A stretch of 64,000 nt of DNA from Streptomyces apocyni (GTDB lineage: Bacteria; Actinomycetota; Actinomycetes; Streptomycetales; Streptomycetaceae): positions 283,310-347,309 of the forward strand of contig NZ_WHOM01000072.1 in the NCBI RefSeq assembly GCF_009739465.1. The letters run 5' to 3'. The first letter of the stretch is position 1. Every line of letters starts with the position of its first letter. The translations under genes were made by a program, and so were the position numbers. Under the pieces are notes generated by a model, which saw only the letters and a list, made by a program, of their open reading frames with translations, made no database searches and had not been told where the DNA came from. Shown here piece after piece: positions 42,555-50,527 of the stretch.

Positions 42555-42622
42555 ATGCCCGAATCTGTGGTTTCGGCGTTAGATTACGCCCGCATCTCCG
42601 GGGAGTAAACAGATTCGGGCAT
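42555..42622. promoter_or_regulatory. probable FruR operators flanking the fruR promoter
   Basis: ATGCCCGAATCTGT (42555-42568) and its exact reverse complement ACAGATTCGGGCAT (42609-42622), 40 bases apart, start 20 bases upstream of fruR. The fruR promoter probably lies between them (TAATCT on the minus strand). The spacing suits looping or cooperative binding by FruR. Confidence 0.7.
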
Positions 42623-42637
42623 CTTTTCGGACAGAAA

Positions 42638-42678
42638 CGGGTGGCGAGTGACGACCTGAGGTCGTCACTCGCCACCCG
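42638..42678 (-). terminator. hairpin terminator after the DHA2 exporter gene
   Basis: A perfect 19-bp stem (CGGGTGGCGAGTGACGACC and its complement) with loop TGA. It ends transcription from the exporter gene just before the fruR operators. Confidence 0.88.
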
Positions 42679-42697
42679 CTGAGTTCCCAGAGGCTGT

Positions 42698-44323
42698 TCA
42701 GGGCACCGGAACCAGGCCCTCGGCCTCGGCCCGCTCGTCCGCCTTCGGCTTCACCTCAGCCACGGCCCCCGAGCCGTCCGCATCGCCCAAACCGCCCGAG
42801 CCATCCGAGTCGGCGCCCTCCACATGCAGCTTCGGGCGCGCGGGCAGCGCGAACATCAGCAGGAAGATCGCGCCGAGTACGGCGACCACCCAGCCCAGCG
42901 CGTTCTGGAACGCGTCCACGAACACCAGGCCGATCTCACTCCCCGGCCCCGCCCGGTCGATGACCCCGAAGAAGACCACCGACACCAGACCGAGGCCCAG
43001 CGCGTTGCCCATCTGCAGGGTCGTGTTGATCAGGCCCGACGCGGAGCCCGAGTGCTCCTTGGGCACCCCGGACAGCACCGCGTCGGTTAGCGGCGCCACG
43101 ATCAGGCCCATCCCCAGACCCATGACCAGCAGCGGCAGCGCCATCTGCCACGGGCTGATCTCCAGGCCGTACCGCCCAGCCATCCACAGGTACAGGAGCA
43201 GTCCGGCGGCCATGGTCAGCGCGCCCGCCTGGAGCACCTTACGGCCGAAGCGAGGCACCAGCTTCTCCACCGAGAGCCCGGCCGCCACGGACACCGCGAT
43301 CGAGAACGGAATGCCGGTCAGCCCGGACTTGAGTACGCCCCAGTCAAGACCGATCTGCATGTACAGCGTCCAGACCAGGAAGAAGATCCCGCAGACGATG
43401 CCGAAGGTGAGCTGCACCGCGATTCCCGCCGCGAAGCTCTTGACCCGGAACAGCGACAGCTCGATCAGCGGCGAGCCGTCCCGACGGGTCTTGTGCCGCT
43501 CGTACCCGACCAGGGCCGCGAAGACGGCCAGGGAACCGGCCATCGACACATAACCCCACAGCGGCCAGCCCAGCGCGCGTCCTTCGGTGAGCGGGTAGAG
43601 CAGCATCAGCAGGCCGACCGTGACCAGCGCGACGCCCACCAGGTCCAGGCGGAGCGCCTTCGGCGCCTTGGACTCGGAGATGAACCTGCTGCCGAGCAGC
43701 AGTCCGGCGATGCCCACCGGCAGGTTAATCAGGAAGATCGGGCGCCATTCGAGACCGAACAGGTTCCACTCGGTGAGCAGGGCGCCGAGCAGCGGCCCGG
43801 AGACGGCGCCGAGCCCGACGACCGCGCCGAACATCCCGAAGACCTTGCCCCGTTCGTGCGCCGGGAAGGTGGCGTGCACGATCGACAGCACCTGCGGGAC
43901 CATCAGCGCGGCCATGCCGCCCTGCAGCAGCCGGGACGCGACCAGCATCTCCGGGTTCGCCGCGAGCCCGCAGAGCGCGGAGGCGACGGTGAAGCCCGCC
44001 ATCCCGATCAGGAAGACCCGTTTACGGCCGTGGATGTCGCCCAGCCGACCGCCCGTGATCAGACCGGCCGCGAAGGCCAGCGCGTACCCCGCGGTGATCC
44101 ATTGGATCTGGCTGTCCGACGCGCCCTCGTCGTGCTGGATGGTCGGGAGGGCGATGTTGACGATCGTCACGTCGACGAGGTCCATGAAGGCCGCGGTCAT
44201 CACGATCGCCAGCGCGAACCAACGGCGCCGGTCCGGCCGGGCCTGGTCCCCGTCCTGGACCACGGGCTGGTCCGGGTCTGGCCGGTCTCCTACAGGTACG
44301 GGAGGGGTGCTCTGTGAGGTCAT
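42698..44323 (-). CDS. MFS exporter, DHA2 (14-helix) type
   Basis: A 541-residue drug/H+ antiporter. FMDLVDVTIVNIALPTIQ is the DHA2 motif D1, ITGGRLGDIHGRKRVFL is motif A, and GPLLGALLTEW is motif C. About 14 helices and an acidic C-tail. TAACTT lies 6 bases before the ATG at 44323, a leaderless pattern. The WYL regulator at 44386 is divergent and adjacent, so it is the likely controller. Confidence 0.9.
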   Translation of the reverse strand: MTSQSTPPVPVGDRPDPDQPVVQDGDQARPDRRRWFALAIVMTAAFMDLVDVTIVNIALPTIQHDEGASDSQIQWITAGYALAFAAGLITGGRLGDIHGRKRVFLIGMAGFTVASALCGLAANPEMLVASRLLQGGMAALMVPQVLSIVHATFPAHERGKVFGMFGAVVGLGAVSGPLLGALLTEWNLFGLEWRPIFLINLPVGIAGLLLGSRFISESKAPKALRLDLVGVALVTVGLLMLLYPLTEGRALGWPLWGYVSMAGSLAVFAALVGYERHKTRRDGSPLIELSLFRVKSFAAGIAVQLTFGIVCGIFFLVWTLYMQIGLDWGVLKSGLTGIPFSIAVSVAAGLSVEKLVPRFGRKVLQAGALTMAAGLLLYLWMAGRYGLEISPWQMALPLLVMGLGMGLIVAPLTDAVLSGVPKEHSGSASGLINTTLQMGNALGLGLVSVVFFGVIDRAGPGSEIGLVFVDAFQNALGWVVAVLGAIFLLMFALPARPKLHVEGADSDGSGGLGDADGSGAVAEVKPKADERAEAEGLVPVP

Positions 44324-44385
44324 AGGACAAAGTTAGGGGTGATGTAGGTCAGGTCATGTCCTCGTTGACGCGCATCATGGATTCC

Positions 44386-45432
44386 ATGACGACGACAGGA
44401 ACGGACACCCCAGGACGGCTGCTCCAACTCCTCTCACTCCTCCAGACGCCTCGCGAATGGCCGGGCGGCGAGCTGGCCGAGCGGCTGAGCGTCTCGCGCC
44501 GCACGGTCCGGCGCGATGTCGACCGGCTGCGGGAGCTCGGCTACCCGGTGCAGGCCACGATGGGCGCCGACGGCGGCTATCGGCTGGTCGCGGGCAAGGC
44601 GATGCCACCGCTCGTCCTCGACGACGAGGAGGCGGTGGCGATCGCGGTCGGGCTGCGAGCTGGGGCCGGTCACGCGGTGGAGGGCATCGAGGAGGCCTCC
44701 GTACGGGCCCTCGCGAAGCTGGAGCAGGTACTGCCGTCGCGGTTGCGGCACCAGGTGAAGGCCCTGCAGTCGGCGACGACTCCGCTGGTCAGCGGGGACG
44801 GTGCGACGATCGCCCCGGAGACGCTGACCGTGCTGGGCGCCGCGACCACCGGTCAGGAGAAGCTCCGCTTCCACTACCGCTCCGGGGACGGGGCCGAGAC
44901 CCGCCGCCTGGTCGAGCCGTACCGGCTGGTGTCGACGGGGCGCCGCTGGTACCTGGTCGCGTACGACATGAACCGCGAGGACTGGCGGACGTTCCGCGTC
45001 GACCGCGTCACGGAGCCGTTCGCGACGGGCGCGCGGTTCACGCCTCGGGAGGTTCCGGGCGGTGACCTGGTGGCGTTCATGCGCCGCACGGTGTGGCGGG
45101 GCACGCCGTCCCTGGACATCGACGTGTCCTTCGACGCGCCCGCGGCGGAGGTGGCGGCGCGGCTCCCGGCGGGGCTGGGCGCGCCGGTGCCGGAGACCGA
45201 TCACACCTGTCGGCTCCGTGCGACGGTCACCGACTCCGTCGAGTGGGTGGCCCTGCGGCTGGCCCTGGTGGACGCGGACTTCACCGTCCACGGCCCGCCC
45301 GCGCTGGTGTCCCACGTACAGGCCCTGGCGTCCCGCCTCACCCGCGCTGCCCCTAGGCCGTGTCCGCAAAGTCCCGCCTGCCCGGCGACGCCTGGCACGC
45401 ACGCTCGCGGCGTTGCCGAAACGCCCACGTGA
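44386..45432 (+). CDS. YafY-type HTH / WYL domain regulator with MITE-derived C-terminus
   Basis: A 348-residue protein: N-terminal helix-turn-helix (ELAERLSVSRRTVRRDVDRL), WYL domain (about 135-215; KLRFHYRSGDG...EPYRLVSTGRRWYLVAYD) and a WCX-like C-terminal domain ending near residue 323 (LASRLTRAA). The last 25 or so residues (PRPCPQSPACPATPGTHARG...) are encoded by the inserted element at 45353. Such regulators bind nucleotides or small ligands. ATG 44386 preferred; ATG 44356 is also in frame. Confidence 0.87.
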   Translation: MTTTGTDTPGRLLQLLSLLQTPREWPGGELAERLSVSRRTVRRDVDRLRELGYPVQATMGADGGYRLVAGKAMPPLVLDDEEAVAIAVGLRAGAGHAVEGIEEASVRALAKLEQVLPSRLRHQVKALQSATTPLVSGDGATIAPETLTVLGAATTGQEKLRFHYRSGDGAETRRLVEPYRLVSTGRRWYLVAYDMNREDWRTFRVDRVTEPFATGARFTPREVPGGDLVAFMRRTVWRGTPSLDIDVSFDAPAAEVAARLPAGLGAPVPETDHTCRLRATVTDSVEWVALRLALVDADFTVHGPPALVSHVQALASRLTRAAPRPCPQSPACPATPGTHARGVAETPT

Positions 45433-45530
45433 CTCCGCCACGAGGGCGCTCCGGCGCCTTGCGATCGCACGCACCAGACGCCGCCGGGCCGCCCTCCGGG
45501 CGACGACGGGACTTTGCGGACACGACCTAG
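45353..45530. mobile_element. MITE-like element with CTAG-flanked inverted ends
   Basis: CTAGGCCGTGTCCGCAAAGTCCCG (24 bp; key core GTGTCCGCAAAGTCCCG) at 45353-45376 and its inverse with one mismatch at 45507-45530. No transposase lies inside its 178 bp. CTAG at both outer ends suggests target duplication of the kind made by some IS5-group transposases. It is inserted at the 3' end of the WYL regulator gene. Confidence 0.85.
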
Positions 45531-45549
45531 CGCGGGGTGAGGCGGGACT

Positions 45550-45581
45550 GCGGGCGGGCGGGAGGCCGGTCGCCCGCCCGC
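45550..45581. terminator. hairpin between convergent regulator and hrdD
   Basis: An 11-bp stem GCGGGCGGGCG / CGCCCGCCCGC with a 10-base loop. Confidence 0.7.
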
Positions 45582-45587
45582 GGGCCT

Positions 45588-45629
45588 AGCACTCAGCGCT
45601 AAGCGCTTAGCACTTAGCGCTCAGCGCCT
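45588..45629. repeat. six tandem AGCRCYN heptamers
   Basis: AGCACTC AGCGCTA AGCGCTT AGCACTT AGCGCTC AGCGCCT, flanked on each side by CTAG. Neighbouring units can pair (AGCGCT is palindromic), so the array can fold into alternative hairpins. It lies 15 bases beyond the hrdD stop and may end its transcript. Confidence 0.85.
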
Positions 45630-45643
45630 AGTGGCCGTCCGGC

Positions 45644-46654
45644 TCAGGCCGCCGCGTCGAAGCCGGTGTCGCGGGCCAGCTTCTTCAGCTCGATCAGGGC
45701 GTGCTTCTCGATCTGGCGGATGCGCTCCCGGGTCAGGCCGTGCTGCTTGCCGACCTCCGTCAGCGTCCGCTCGCGGCCGTCGTCGATCCCGTACCGCATC
45801 TTGATGATGGAGGCCGTGCGGTGGTCGAGCCTGCCGATCAGGTCGTCTAGCTCCTCGCTCTGCAGCAGCGTCAGTACGGACTGCTCGGGCGAGATCGCGG
45901 AGGTGTCCTCCAGCAGGTCACCGAACTGGGTGTCGCCGTCGTCGTCCACCGACATGTTCAGCGAGACCGGGTCGCGGGCCCAGTCAAGTACGTCCCCGAC
46001 GCGCTCCGGGGTCGTGCTCAGCTCGGCGGCGATCTCCGTGTGCTCCGGGTCGCGGCCGTGCTCGCGGTTGAACTCGCGCTGGATCCGGCGAATCCGGCCA
46101 AGCTCCTCCACCAGGTGGACGGGAAGCCGGATCGTACGGGACTGGTCCGCGATGGAACGGGTGATGGCCTGGCGAATCCACCATGTCGCGTACGTGGAGA
46201 ACTTGAAGCCCTTGCGGTAGTCGAACTTCTCGACCGCGCGCACCAGGCCCGCGTTCCCCTCCTGGATCAGGTCGAGCAGCGGCAGCCCGCTGCGCGGGTA
46301 TCGCCGGGCGACGGCCACCACAAGGCGGAGGTTGGAGCGGATGAAGACGTCCTTCGCCCGGTCACTGTCAGCGACCAGGGCCGTCAGCTCCTCGCGCGTC
46401 GCCCCCTTGGCGGCCTCGCTGTCCTGCTCCACCGCGCCGTCCAGGATCTTCTGGGCATACACCCCCGCCTCGATGACCTGAGACAGCTCGACCTCCTTGG
46501 CGGCATCGAGCAGCGGCGTACGAGCGATTTCGTCCAGGTACATGCCGACCAGGTCGCGGTCGGCGATCTCGCCGCCTACGGCGCGAACACTGCTTGCCGC
46601 GCCGGTCTCGCCGGCGGCGGCGGACTTGCGGCGGGCGACGGCACGGGTTGCCAT
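45644..46654 (-). CDS. hrdD: Group 2 sigma-70 factor, HrdD type
   Basis: A 336-residue RNA polymerase sigma factor with regions 1.2 (DLVGMYLDEIARTPLL), 2 (RSNLRLVVAVARRYPRSGLP; KGFKFSTYATWWIRQAITR), 3 and 4 (RERTLTEVGKQHGLTRERIRQIE). The N-terminus MATRAVARRKSAA matches HrdD of other Streptomyces. HrdD is dispensable and stress-linked. A perfect SigR-type promoter lies upstream. Confidence 0.9.
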   Translation of the reverse strand: MATRAVARRKSAAAGETGAASSVRAVGGEIADRDLVGMYLDEIARTPLLDAAKEVELSQVIEAGVYAQKILDGAVEQDSEAAKGATREELTALVADSDRAKDVFIRSNLRLVVAVARRYPRSGLPLLDLIQEGNAGLVRAVEKFDYRKGFKFSTYATWWIRQAITRSIADQSRTIRLPVHLVEELGRIRRIQREFNREHGRDPEHTEIAAELSTTPERVGDVLDWARDPVSLNMSVDDDGDTQFGDLLEDTSAISPEQSVLTLLQSEELDDLIGRLDHRTASIIKMRYGIDDGRERTLTEVGKQHGLTRERIRQIEKHALIELKKLARDTGFDAAA

Positions 46655-46735
46655 GCTTGCTCCCTTGTCATCAGAGGATCAGCCGGTCTGTGGGTAAAGG
46701 CACACCCTGCCGGGTGCCCTGCATCCGATGGAAAC

Positions 46736-46761
46736 AACGACTGGAATCCGGACAGAATTCC
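46736..46761 (-). promoter_or_regulatory. SigR-type promoter of hrdD
   Basis: On the minus strand GGAAT (46761-46757), exactly 18 bases, then GTT (46738-46736). This equals the SigR consensus GGAAT-N18-GTT for the thiol-oxidative stress sigma factor, and hrdD is a known SigR target in S. coelicolor. It lies 82 bases before the hrdD start. Confidence 0.85.
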
Positions 46762-46821
46762 CAAGCCGTCCGACAATTTTCGCGATCATGCAGTACCCTG
46801 CGTCGCCACCAAGGAGGGAAG

Positions 46822-47370
46822 ATGCCGCAGGTACCTACAGAGGTGCAGGTCAGGGCGGGACACGAGGGAGACCTCAGCCCCCTCACCGACATCTACAACC
46901 ACTACGTGCGTGAGACGGCCGTCACGTTCGACACGGACGTCTTCACTGCGCGGGAGCGGCTGCCGTGGCTGCGCTCCCACCCTGAAGACGGCCCACACCG
47001 CCTCCTGGTTGCTCAGGACGTGCCGAGTTCCCGCATCCTGGGGTACGCGACCACGAGCGCGTTCCGCCCGAAGCCCGCGTACGCGCCCTCGGTCGAGGCC
47101 ACCGTCTACCTCGCCCCGGACGTGGGCGGTCGCGGCATCGGCAGCCTCCTCTACAAGGCGCTCTTCGACGCGCTGTCCGCCGAGGACGTCCATCGCGTGT
47201 ACGCGGGCGTCGCCCTGCCGAACGAGGCGTCGGTGCGGCTGCACGAGCGCTTCGGCTTCACACACGTCGGTACGTACCACGAGGTGGGCCGGAAGTTCGG
47301 CCGCTACTGGGACGTGGCCTGGTTCGAGAAGCGCCTCGAGGAGCCGGAGAGCTTCGACGGGCTTCGATGA
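46822..47370 (+). CDS. GNAT N-acetyltransferase, phosphinothricin-acetyltransferase type
   Basis: A 182-residue acetyltransferase of the Pat/Bar subgroup: LTDIYNHYVRETAVTFDTD at the N-terminus, EATVYLAPDVGGRGIGSLLYKAL for CoA, and LHERFGFTHVGTYHEVGRKF with YWDVAWFEK. Family members acetylate phosphinothricin, methionine sulfoximine or similar amino acids. ATG 46822 has GGAGGGAAG upstream. Divergent from hrdD; the promoters overlap. Confidence 0.9.
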   Translation: MPQVPTEVQVRAGHEGDLSPLTDIYNHYVRETAVTFDTDVFTARERLPWLRSHPEDGPHRLLVAQDVPSSRILGYATTSAFRPKPAYAPSVEATVYLAPDVGGRGIGSLLYKALFDALSAEDVHRVYAGVALPNEASVRLHERFGFTHVGTYHEVGRKFGRYWDVAWFEKRLEEPESFDGLR

Positions 47371-47430
47371 GCTTCGATGAGGTTTCGACGCGGTGATTGA
47401 AAGCTAAAGAAGTGGTCGTACGGTGGAACT

Positions 47431-47931
47431 ATGACGAACGACCACGAGGAACCACGCTGGCTCAGTGACGAGGAACAGCGTGTCTGGCGGGCCTACCTCC
47501 AGGCCACCACACTCCTCGACGACCACCTGGACCGGCAGCTGCAGCGGGACGCCAGGATGCCGCACGTCTACTACGGACTCCTGGTCACGCTCTCCGCGGC
47601 CCCGCGCCGCCGGATGCGGATGACCGAGCTGGCCAAGTACGCCAAGATCACCCGGTCCCGGCTCTCGCACGCGATCGCGCGCCTGGAGCAGCGGGGGTGG
47701 GTCATCCGCGAGGACTGCCCCTCGGATAAGCGTGGCCAGAACGCGTTCCTGACCGATGCCGGGTTCGAGGTCCTGCGGCAGGCGGCACCCGGCCATGTGG
47801 CCGCCGTACGGCACGCGCTGTTCGACCGGCTCACCTCCGAACAGCAGAAGTCCCTCGGCGAGATCATGGAGATCGTCGCCGAGGGACTACAGCCCAAGGA
47901 GGTGGGCGCGGACCTGCCCTGGCTCCGCTGA
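47431..47931 (+). CDS. MarR family transcriptional regulator
   Basis: A 166-residue winged-helix regulator (MTELAKYAKITRSRLSHAIARLEQRGWVIRE; wing DKRGQNAFLTDAG). It converges on the DHA2 exporter gene at 47964 with 32 bases between stops, so control of that gene is possible but not shown. A short AT-rich promoter region precedes ATG 47431. Confidence 0.88.
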   Translation: MTNDHEEPRWLSDEEQRVWRAYLQATTLLDDHLDRQLQRDARMPHVYYGLLVTLSAAPRRRMRMTELAKYAKITRSRLSHAIARLEQRGWVIREDCPSDKRGQNAFLTDAGFEVLRQAAPGHVAAVRHALFDRLTSEQQKSLGEIMEIVAEGLQPKEVGADLPWLR

Positions 47932-47963
47932 GCCAGGAGGTCCGCCCCGCGCGCTCAGTGCGC

Positions 47964-49499
47964 TCAGTGCGCGATGACCGGAACCTTCACCTCGTCCGCG
48001 GCACCGCTCGCCCCACCGTCACCCGACGCGGCGGGAGCGCCCGGAGCGCCACCCTGCCCCCGGGTGTTGACCATGGCCACCGCGATACCCGCGGCGATCA
48101 CCAGGATGCCGACCGCCCACCAGATCGCGCTGGTGTAGCCGTGCACCAGGGCCTGCGCCTCCAGCAGCCGCGGGTTGCTCGCGCCCGCCGCGCGGTCCGC
48201 GACGTACGCGGTGGTGGCGCTGGCGGCGATGGTGTTCAGCAGGGCCGTGCCGATCGCGCCGCCGACCTGCTGTGAGGTGTTGACCATCGCGGACGCGACA
48301 CCGGAGTCCCGCGCCTCGACCCCGTGTGTGGCCAGCGACATGGCGGGCATGAACGCGGTCCCCATACCGAGGCCGAGCAGCAGCTGTCCGGGCAGGATGA
48401 CACCGGCGTACGAGGTGTCGATGGACAGCTGCGTCAGCAGCAGCATGCCGACCGCCGCGGTCAGGAAGCCGGGGCCCATCAGCAGCCGCGGCGGGACCCT
48501 GGTCATCAGGCGGGCGCCGATCTGGGTGGAGCCCACGATCATGCCCGCGATCATCGGCAGGAAGGCGAAGCCGGTCTTGACCGGCGAGTACCCCTTCACG
48601 ATCTGCAGGTAGTACGTGAGGAACAGGAACAGGCCGAACATCGCGATGACGGCGAGTCCCAGCGAGAGGTAGACCCCGCCCCGGTTGCGCTCGGCCAGCA
48701 CCCGCAGCGGCAGCAGCGGCGCCTTGACCCTGGCCTCGACGGCGATGAACGCGGCCAGCAGCACGGCGGATGCGATGAACATGAAGACGGTCACGCCGTC
48801 CGACCAGCCCTCGGACTCGGCGCGCGTGAAGCCGTACACCAGCGCCACCAGACCCAGCGTGGAGAGCACCACCCCCGGGATGTCGAGCGGAGAGCGGTTG
48901 CGGGCCCCCGCCGGTTCGCGGATCACCAGGTACGCGCCGACGGCGGCGATGACCGCGAAGGGGATGTTGACGAAGAAGGTCCAGCGCCAGTTCAGGTACT
49001 CGGTGAGGAAGCCGCCGAGTATGAGTCCCACGGCGCCACCGCCACCGGCGATCGCACCGTAGATACCGAACGCCTTGGCCCGCTCCTTGCCCTCGGTGAA
49101 CATGACGGCGAGCAGCGACAGCGCGGCCGGGGCGAGCAGCGCGCCGAAGGCGCCCTGGAGCGCGCGGGCGCCGAGCATCATGGCCTCGCCGGTGGCCGCG
49201 CCACCAAGGGCGGAGGCTCCGGCGAAGCCGATCAGGCCGGTGACGAAGGTGCGCTTACGGCCCCACAGGTCGGCGATCCGGCCGCCGAAGAGCAGCAGAC
49301 CACCGAAGGCCAGGGCGTAGGCGGTGATGACCCACTGCTTGTTGCCCTCGGAGATGCCCAGGTCCGCCTGGGCCGAGGGCAGCGCGATGTTCACGATGGT
49401 CGCGTCGAGTACGACCATCAACTGGGCCAGTGCGATAAAGACCAGCGCTCTCCAGCGCTTGGGATCGGGGAGAGCTGTTTCAGGCATGGGGGTACCCAC
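47964..49499 (-). CDS. MFS exporter, DHA2 (14-helix) type
   Basis: A 511-residue drug/H+ antiporter. LMVVLDATIVNIALPSAQ is DHA2 motif D1 and LLLFGGRIADLWGRKRTFV is motif A. About 14 helices, a Gly/Ala-rich C-tail. It lies downstream of a TetR gene on the same strand with an inverted repeat between them, so the pair is probably a repressor-pump unit. Second exporter of this type within 6 kb. Confidence 0.9.
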   Translation of the reverse strand: MGTPMPETALPDPKRWRALVFIALAQLMVVLDATIVNIALPSAQADLGISEGNKQWVITAYALAFGGLLLFGGRIADLWGRKRTFVTGLIGFAGASALGGAATGEAMMLGARALQGAFGALLAPAALSLLAVMFTEGKERAKAFGIYGAIAGGGGAVGLILGGFLTEYLNWRWTFFVNIPFAVIAAVGAYLVIREPAGARNRSPLDIPGVVLSTLGLVALVYGFTRAESEGWSDGVTVFMFIASAVLLAAFIAVEARVKAPLLPLRVLAERNRGGVYLSLGLAVIAMFGLFLFLTYYLQIVKGYSPVKTGFAFLPMIAGMIVGSTQIGARLMTRVPPRLLMGPGFLTAAVGMLLLTQLSIDTSYAGVILPGQLLLGLGMGTAFMPAMSLATHGVEARDSGVASAMVNTSQQVGGAIGTALLNTIAASATTAYVADRAAGASNPRLLEAQALVHGYTSAIWWAVGILVIAAGIAVAMVNTRGQGGAPGAPAASGDGGASGAADEVKVPVIAH

Positions 49500-49593
49500 G
49501 GCGGGACTCCTTGGTCAGGGCGGTGCTGGTGGAAGGCTTGGTAAGGCGGTGGCTTGAGCGGCGAGTTGGGCGGCTTGGTGACTACTCTGCTAG

Positions 49594-49609
49594 CTCAAGC
49601 CCACTTGAG
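49594..49609. promoter_or_regulatory. inverted repeat upstream of the DHA2 exporter
   Basis: CTCAAG-CCCA-CTTGAG, perfect 6-4-6, 95 bases before the exporter start and 24 bases after the TetR stop. Candidate operator. Confidence 0.55.
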
Positions 49610-49632
49610 GTCAAACGGTTATTTTCCGTACG

Positions 49633-50250
49633 TCACCCATGACGCCGGAAATCCTCCAAGGTGGCGGGGGCGCCGGGCAGTTCGGACCGCGCGGGGGCCT
49701 GCAGGCCGTCCAGGAACAGCTGCAGATGGCGGTGGACGAATCGGTCGAAGTTGAGGCAGGCGGTTCCCGGTAGCGGCCGGGTGAGCTGGGACAGCGCGAC
49801 CATCAGGTCCCCGACGGCGACGCCCTCCCGCAACTGGCCGCTCTCGCGCGCCCGTCGCATGAGCGCGTCGACGAGCCGCTCCAGCCGCTGACGGGACGCC
49901 AGCAGGTCGGGGTCTTCCCGGTCGAAGCCCTCAGAGAGCATCGGGCACAGCGCCCCGATGCGCTCGTCGGCCGCCGTGTGCACGAAGTCGCGCAGCGCCT
50001 GGAACGCGTCCGGCTCTTCGCTGGCGAACCGCTCGGCCGCGGCCGAGATGCGGTCCATCACCGAGCACACGACCTCGCGCACCAGCTCGTTACGGTCCGC
50101 GAAGTGCCGGTAGACCGTGGCGTTGCCGACCCCCGCGCGGCGCGCGATCTCGTCGAGCGGGACCTGGGCTCCGGACTCGACGAACATCTCGCGCGCGGCG
50201 GTGATGATCCGCTCCCGGTTACGCAGGGCATCGGCCCGGGGACGCGGCAT
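49633..50250 (-). CDS. TetR family regulator
   Basis: A 205-residue regulator with helix-turn-helix VPLDEIARRAGVGNATVYRHFADRNELV (about 31-58) and the TetR_C33-like ligand domain. It precedes the DHA2 exporter and carries two GGGGA-type palindromes upstream, so it likely represses itself. ATG 50250 begins MPRPRADALRN; an in-frame GTG at 50268 is the alternative. Confidence 0.88.
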   Translation of the reverse strand: MPRPRADALRNRERIITAAREMFVESGAQVPLDEIARRAGVGNATVYRHFADRNELVREVVCSVMDRISAAAERFASEEPDAFQALRDFVHTAADERIGALCPMLSEGFDREDPDLLASRQRLERLVDALMRRARESGQLREGVAVGDLMVALSQLTRPLPGTACLNFDRFVHRHLQLFLDGLQAPARSELPGAPATLEDFRRHG

Positions 50251-50292
50251 CCTGCGCAGGGTTTCCACGGCTGCCTCCTGACGGTCATAGGT

Positions 50293-50347
50293 GGGGACTC
50301 AGTCCCCGTTTCACAGCGACATCCCTCCAAACGGGGAATGGGTCCCC
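50293..50347. promoter_or_regulatory. pair of TetR operators
   Basis: GGGGACT-C-AGTCCCC (50293-50307, perfect) and GGGGAAT-G-GGTCCCC (50333-50347, two mismatches from it), centres 40 bp apart. They precede the TetR gene and could also influence the divergent protease gene at 50528. The rest of the 50269-50527 gap shows no gene. Confidence 0.7.
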
Positions 50348-50527
50348 ACTTATTTCGCGCTCGAATGTGACTTGACTCACGGCCCCCACCAGGGCAAACA
50401 CTCCGCCGCCCCGGCCACATACGCACGTTCGGTCGCCTTCAGCGAGCGCTCCGACACGCCCGGCCACAGGGTGACGAAGAAGGGCGCAGCCACCTCCGTC
50501 GGCTGCCGTGGACCGGAAGGCCATCGC

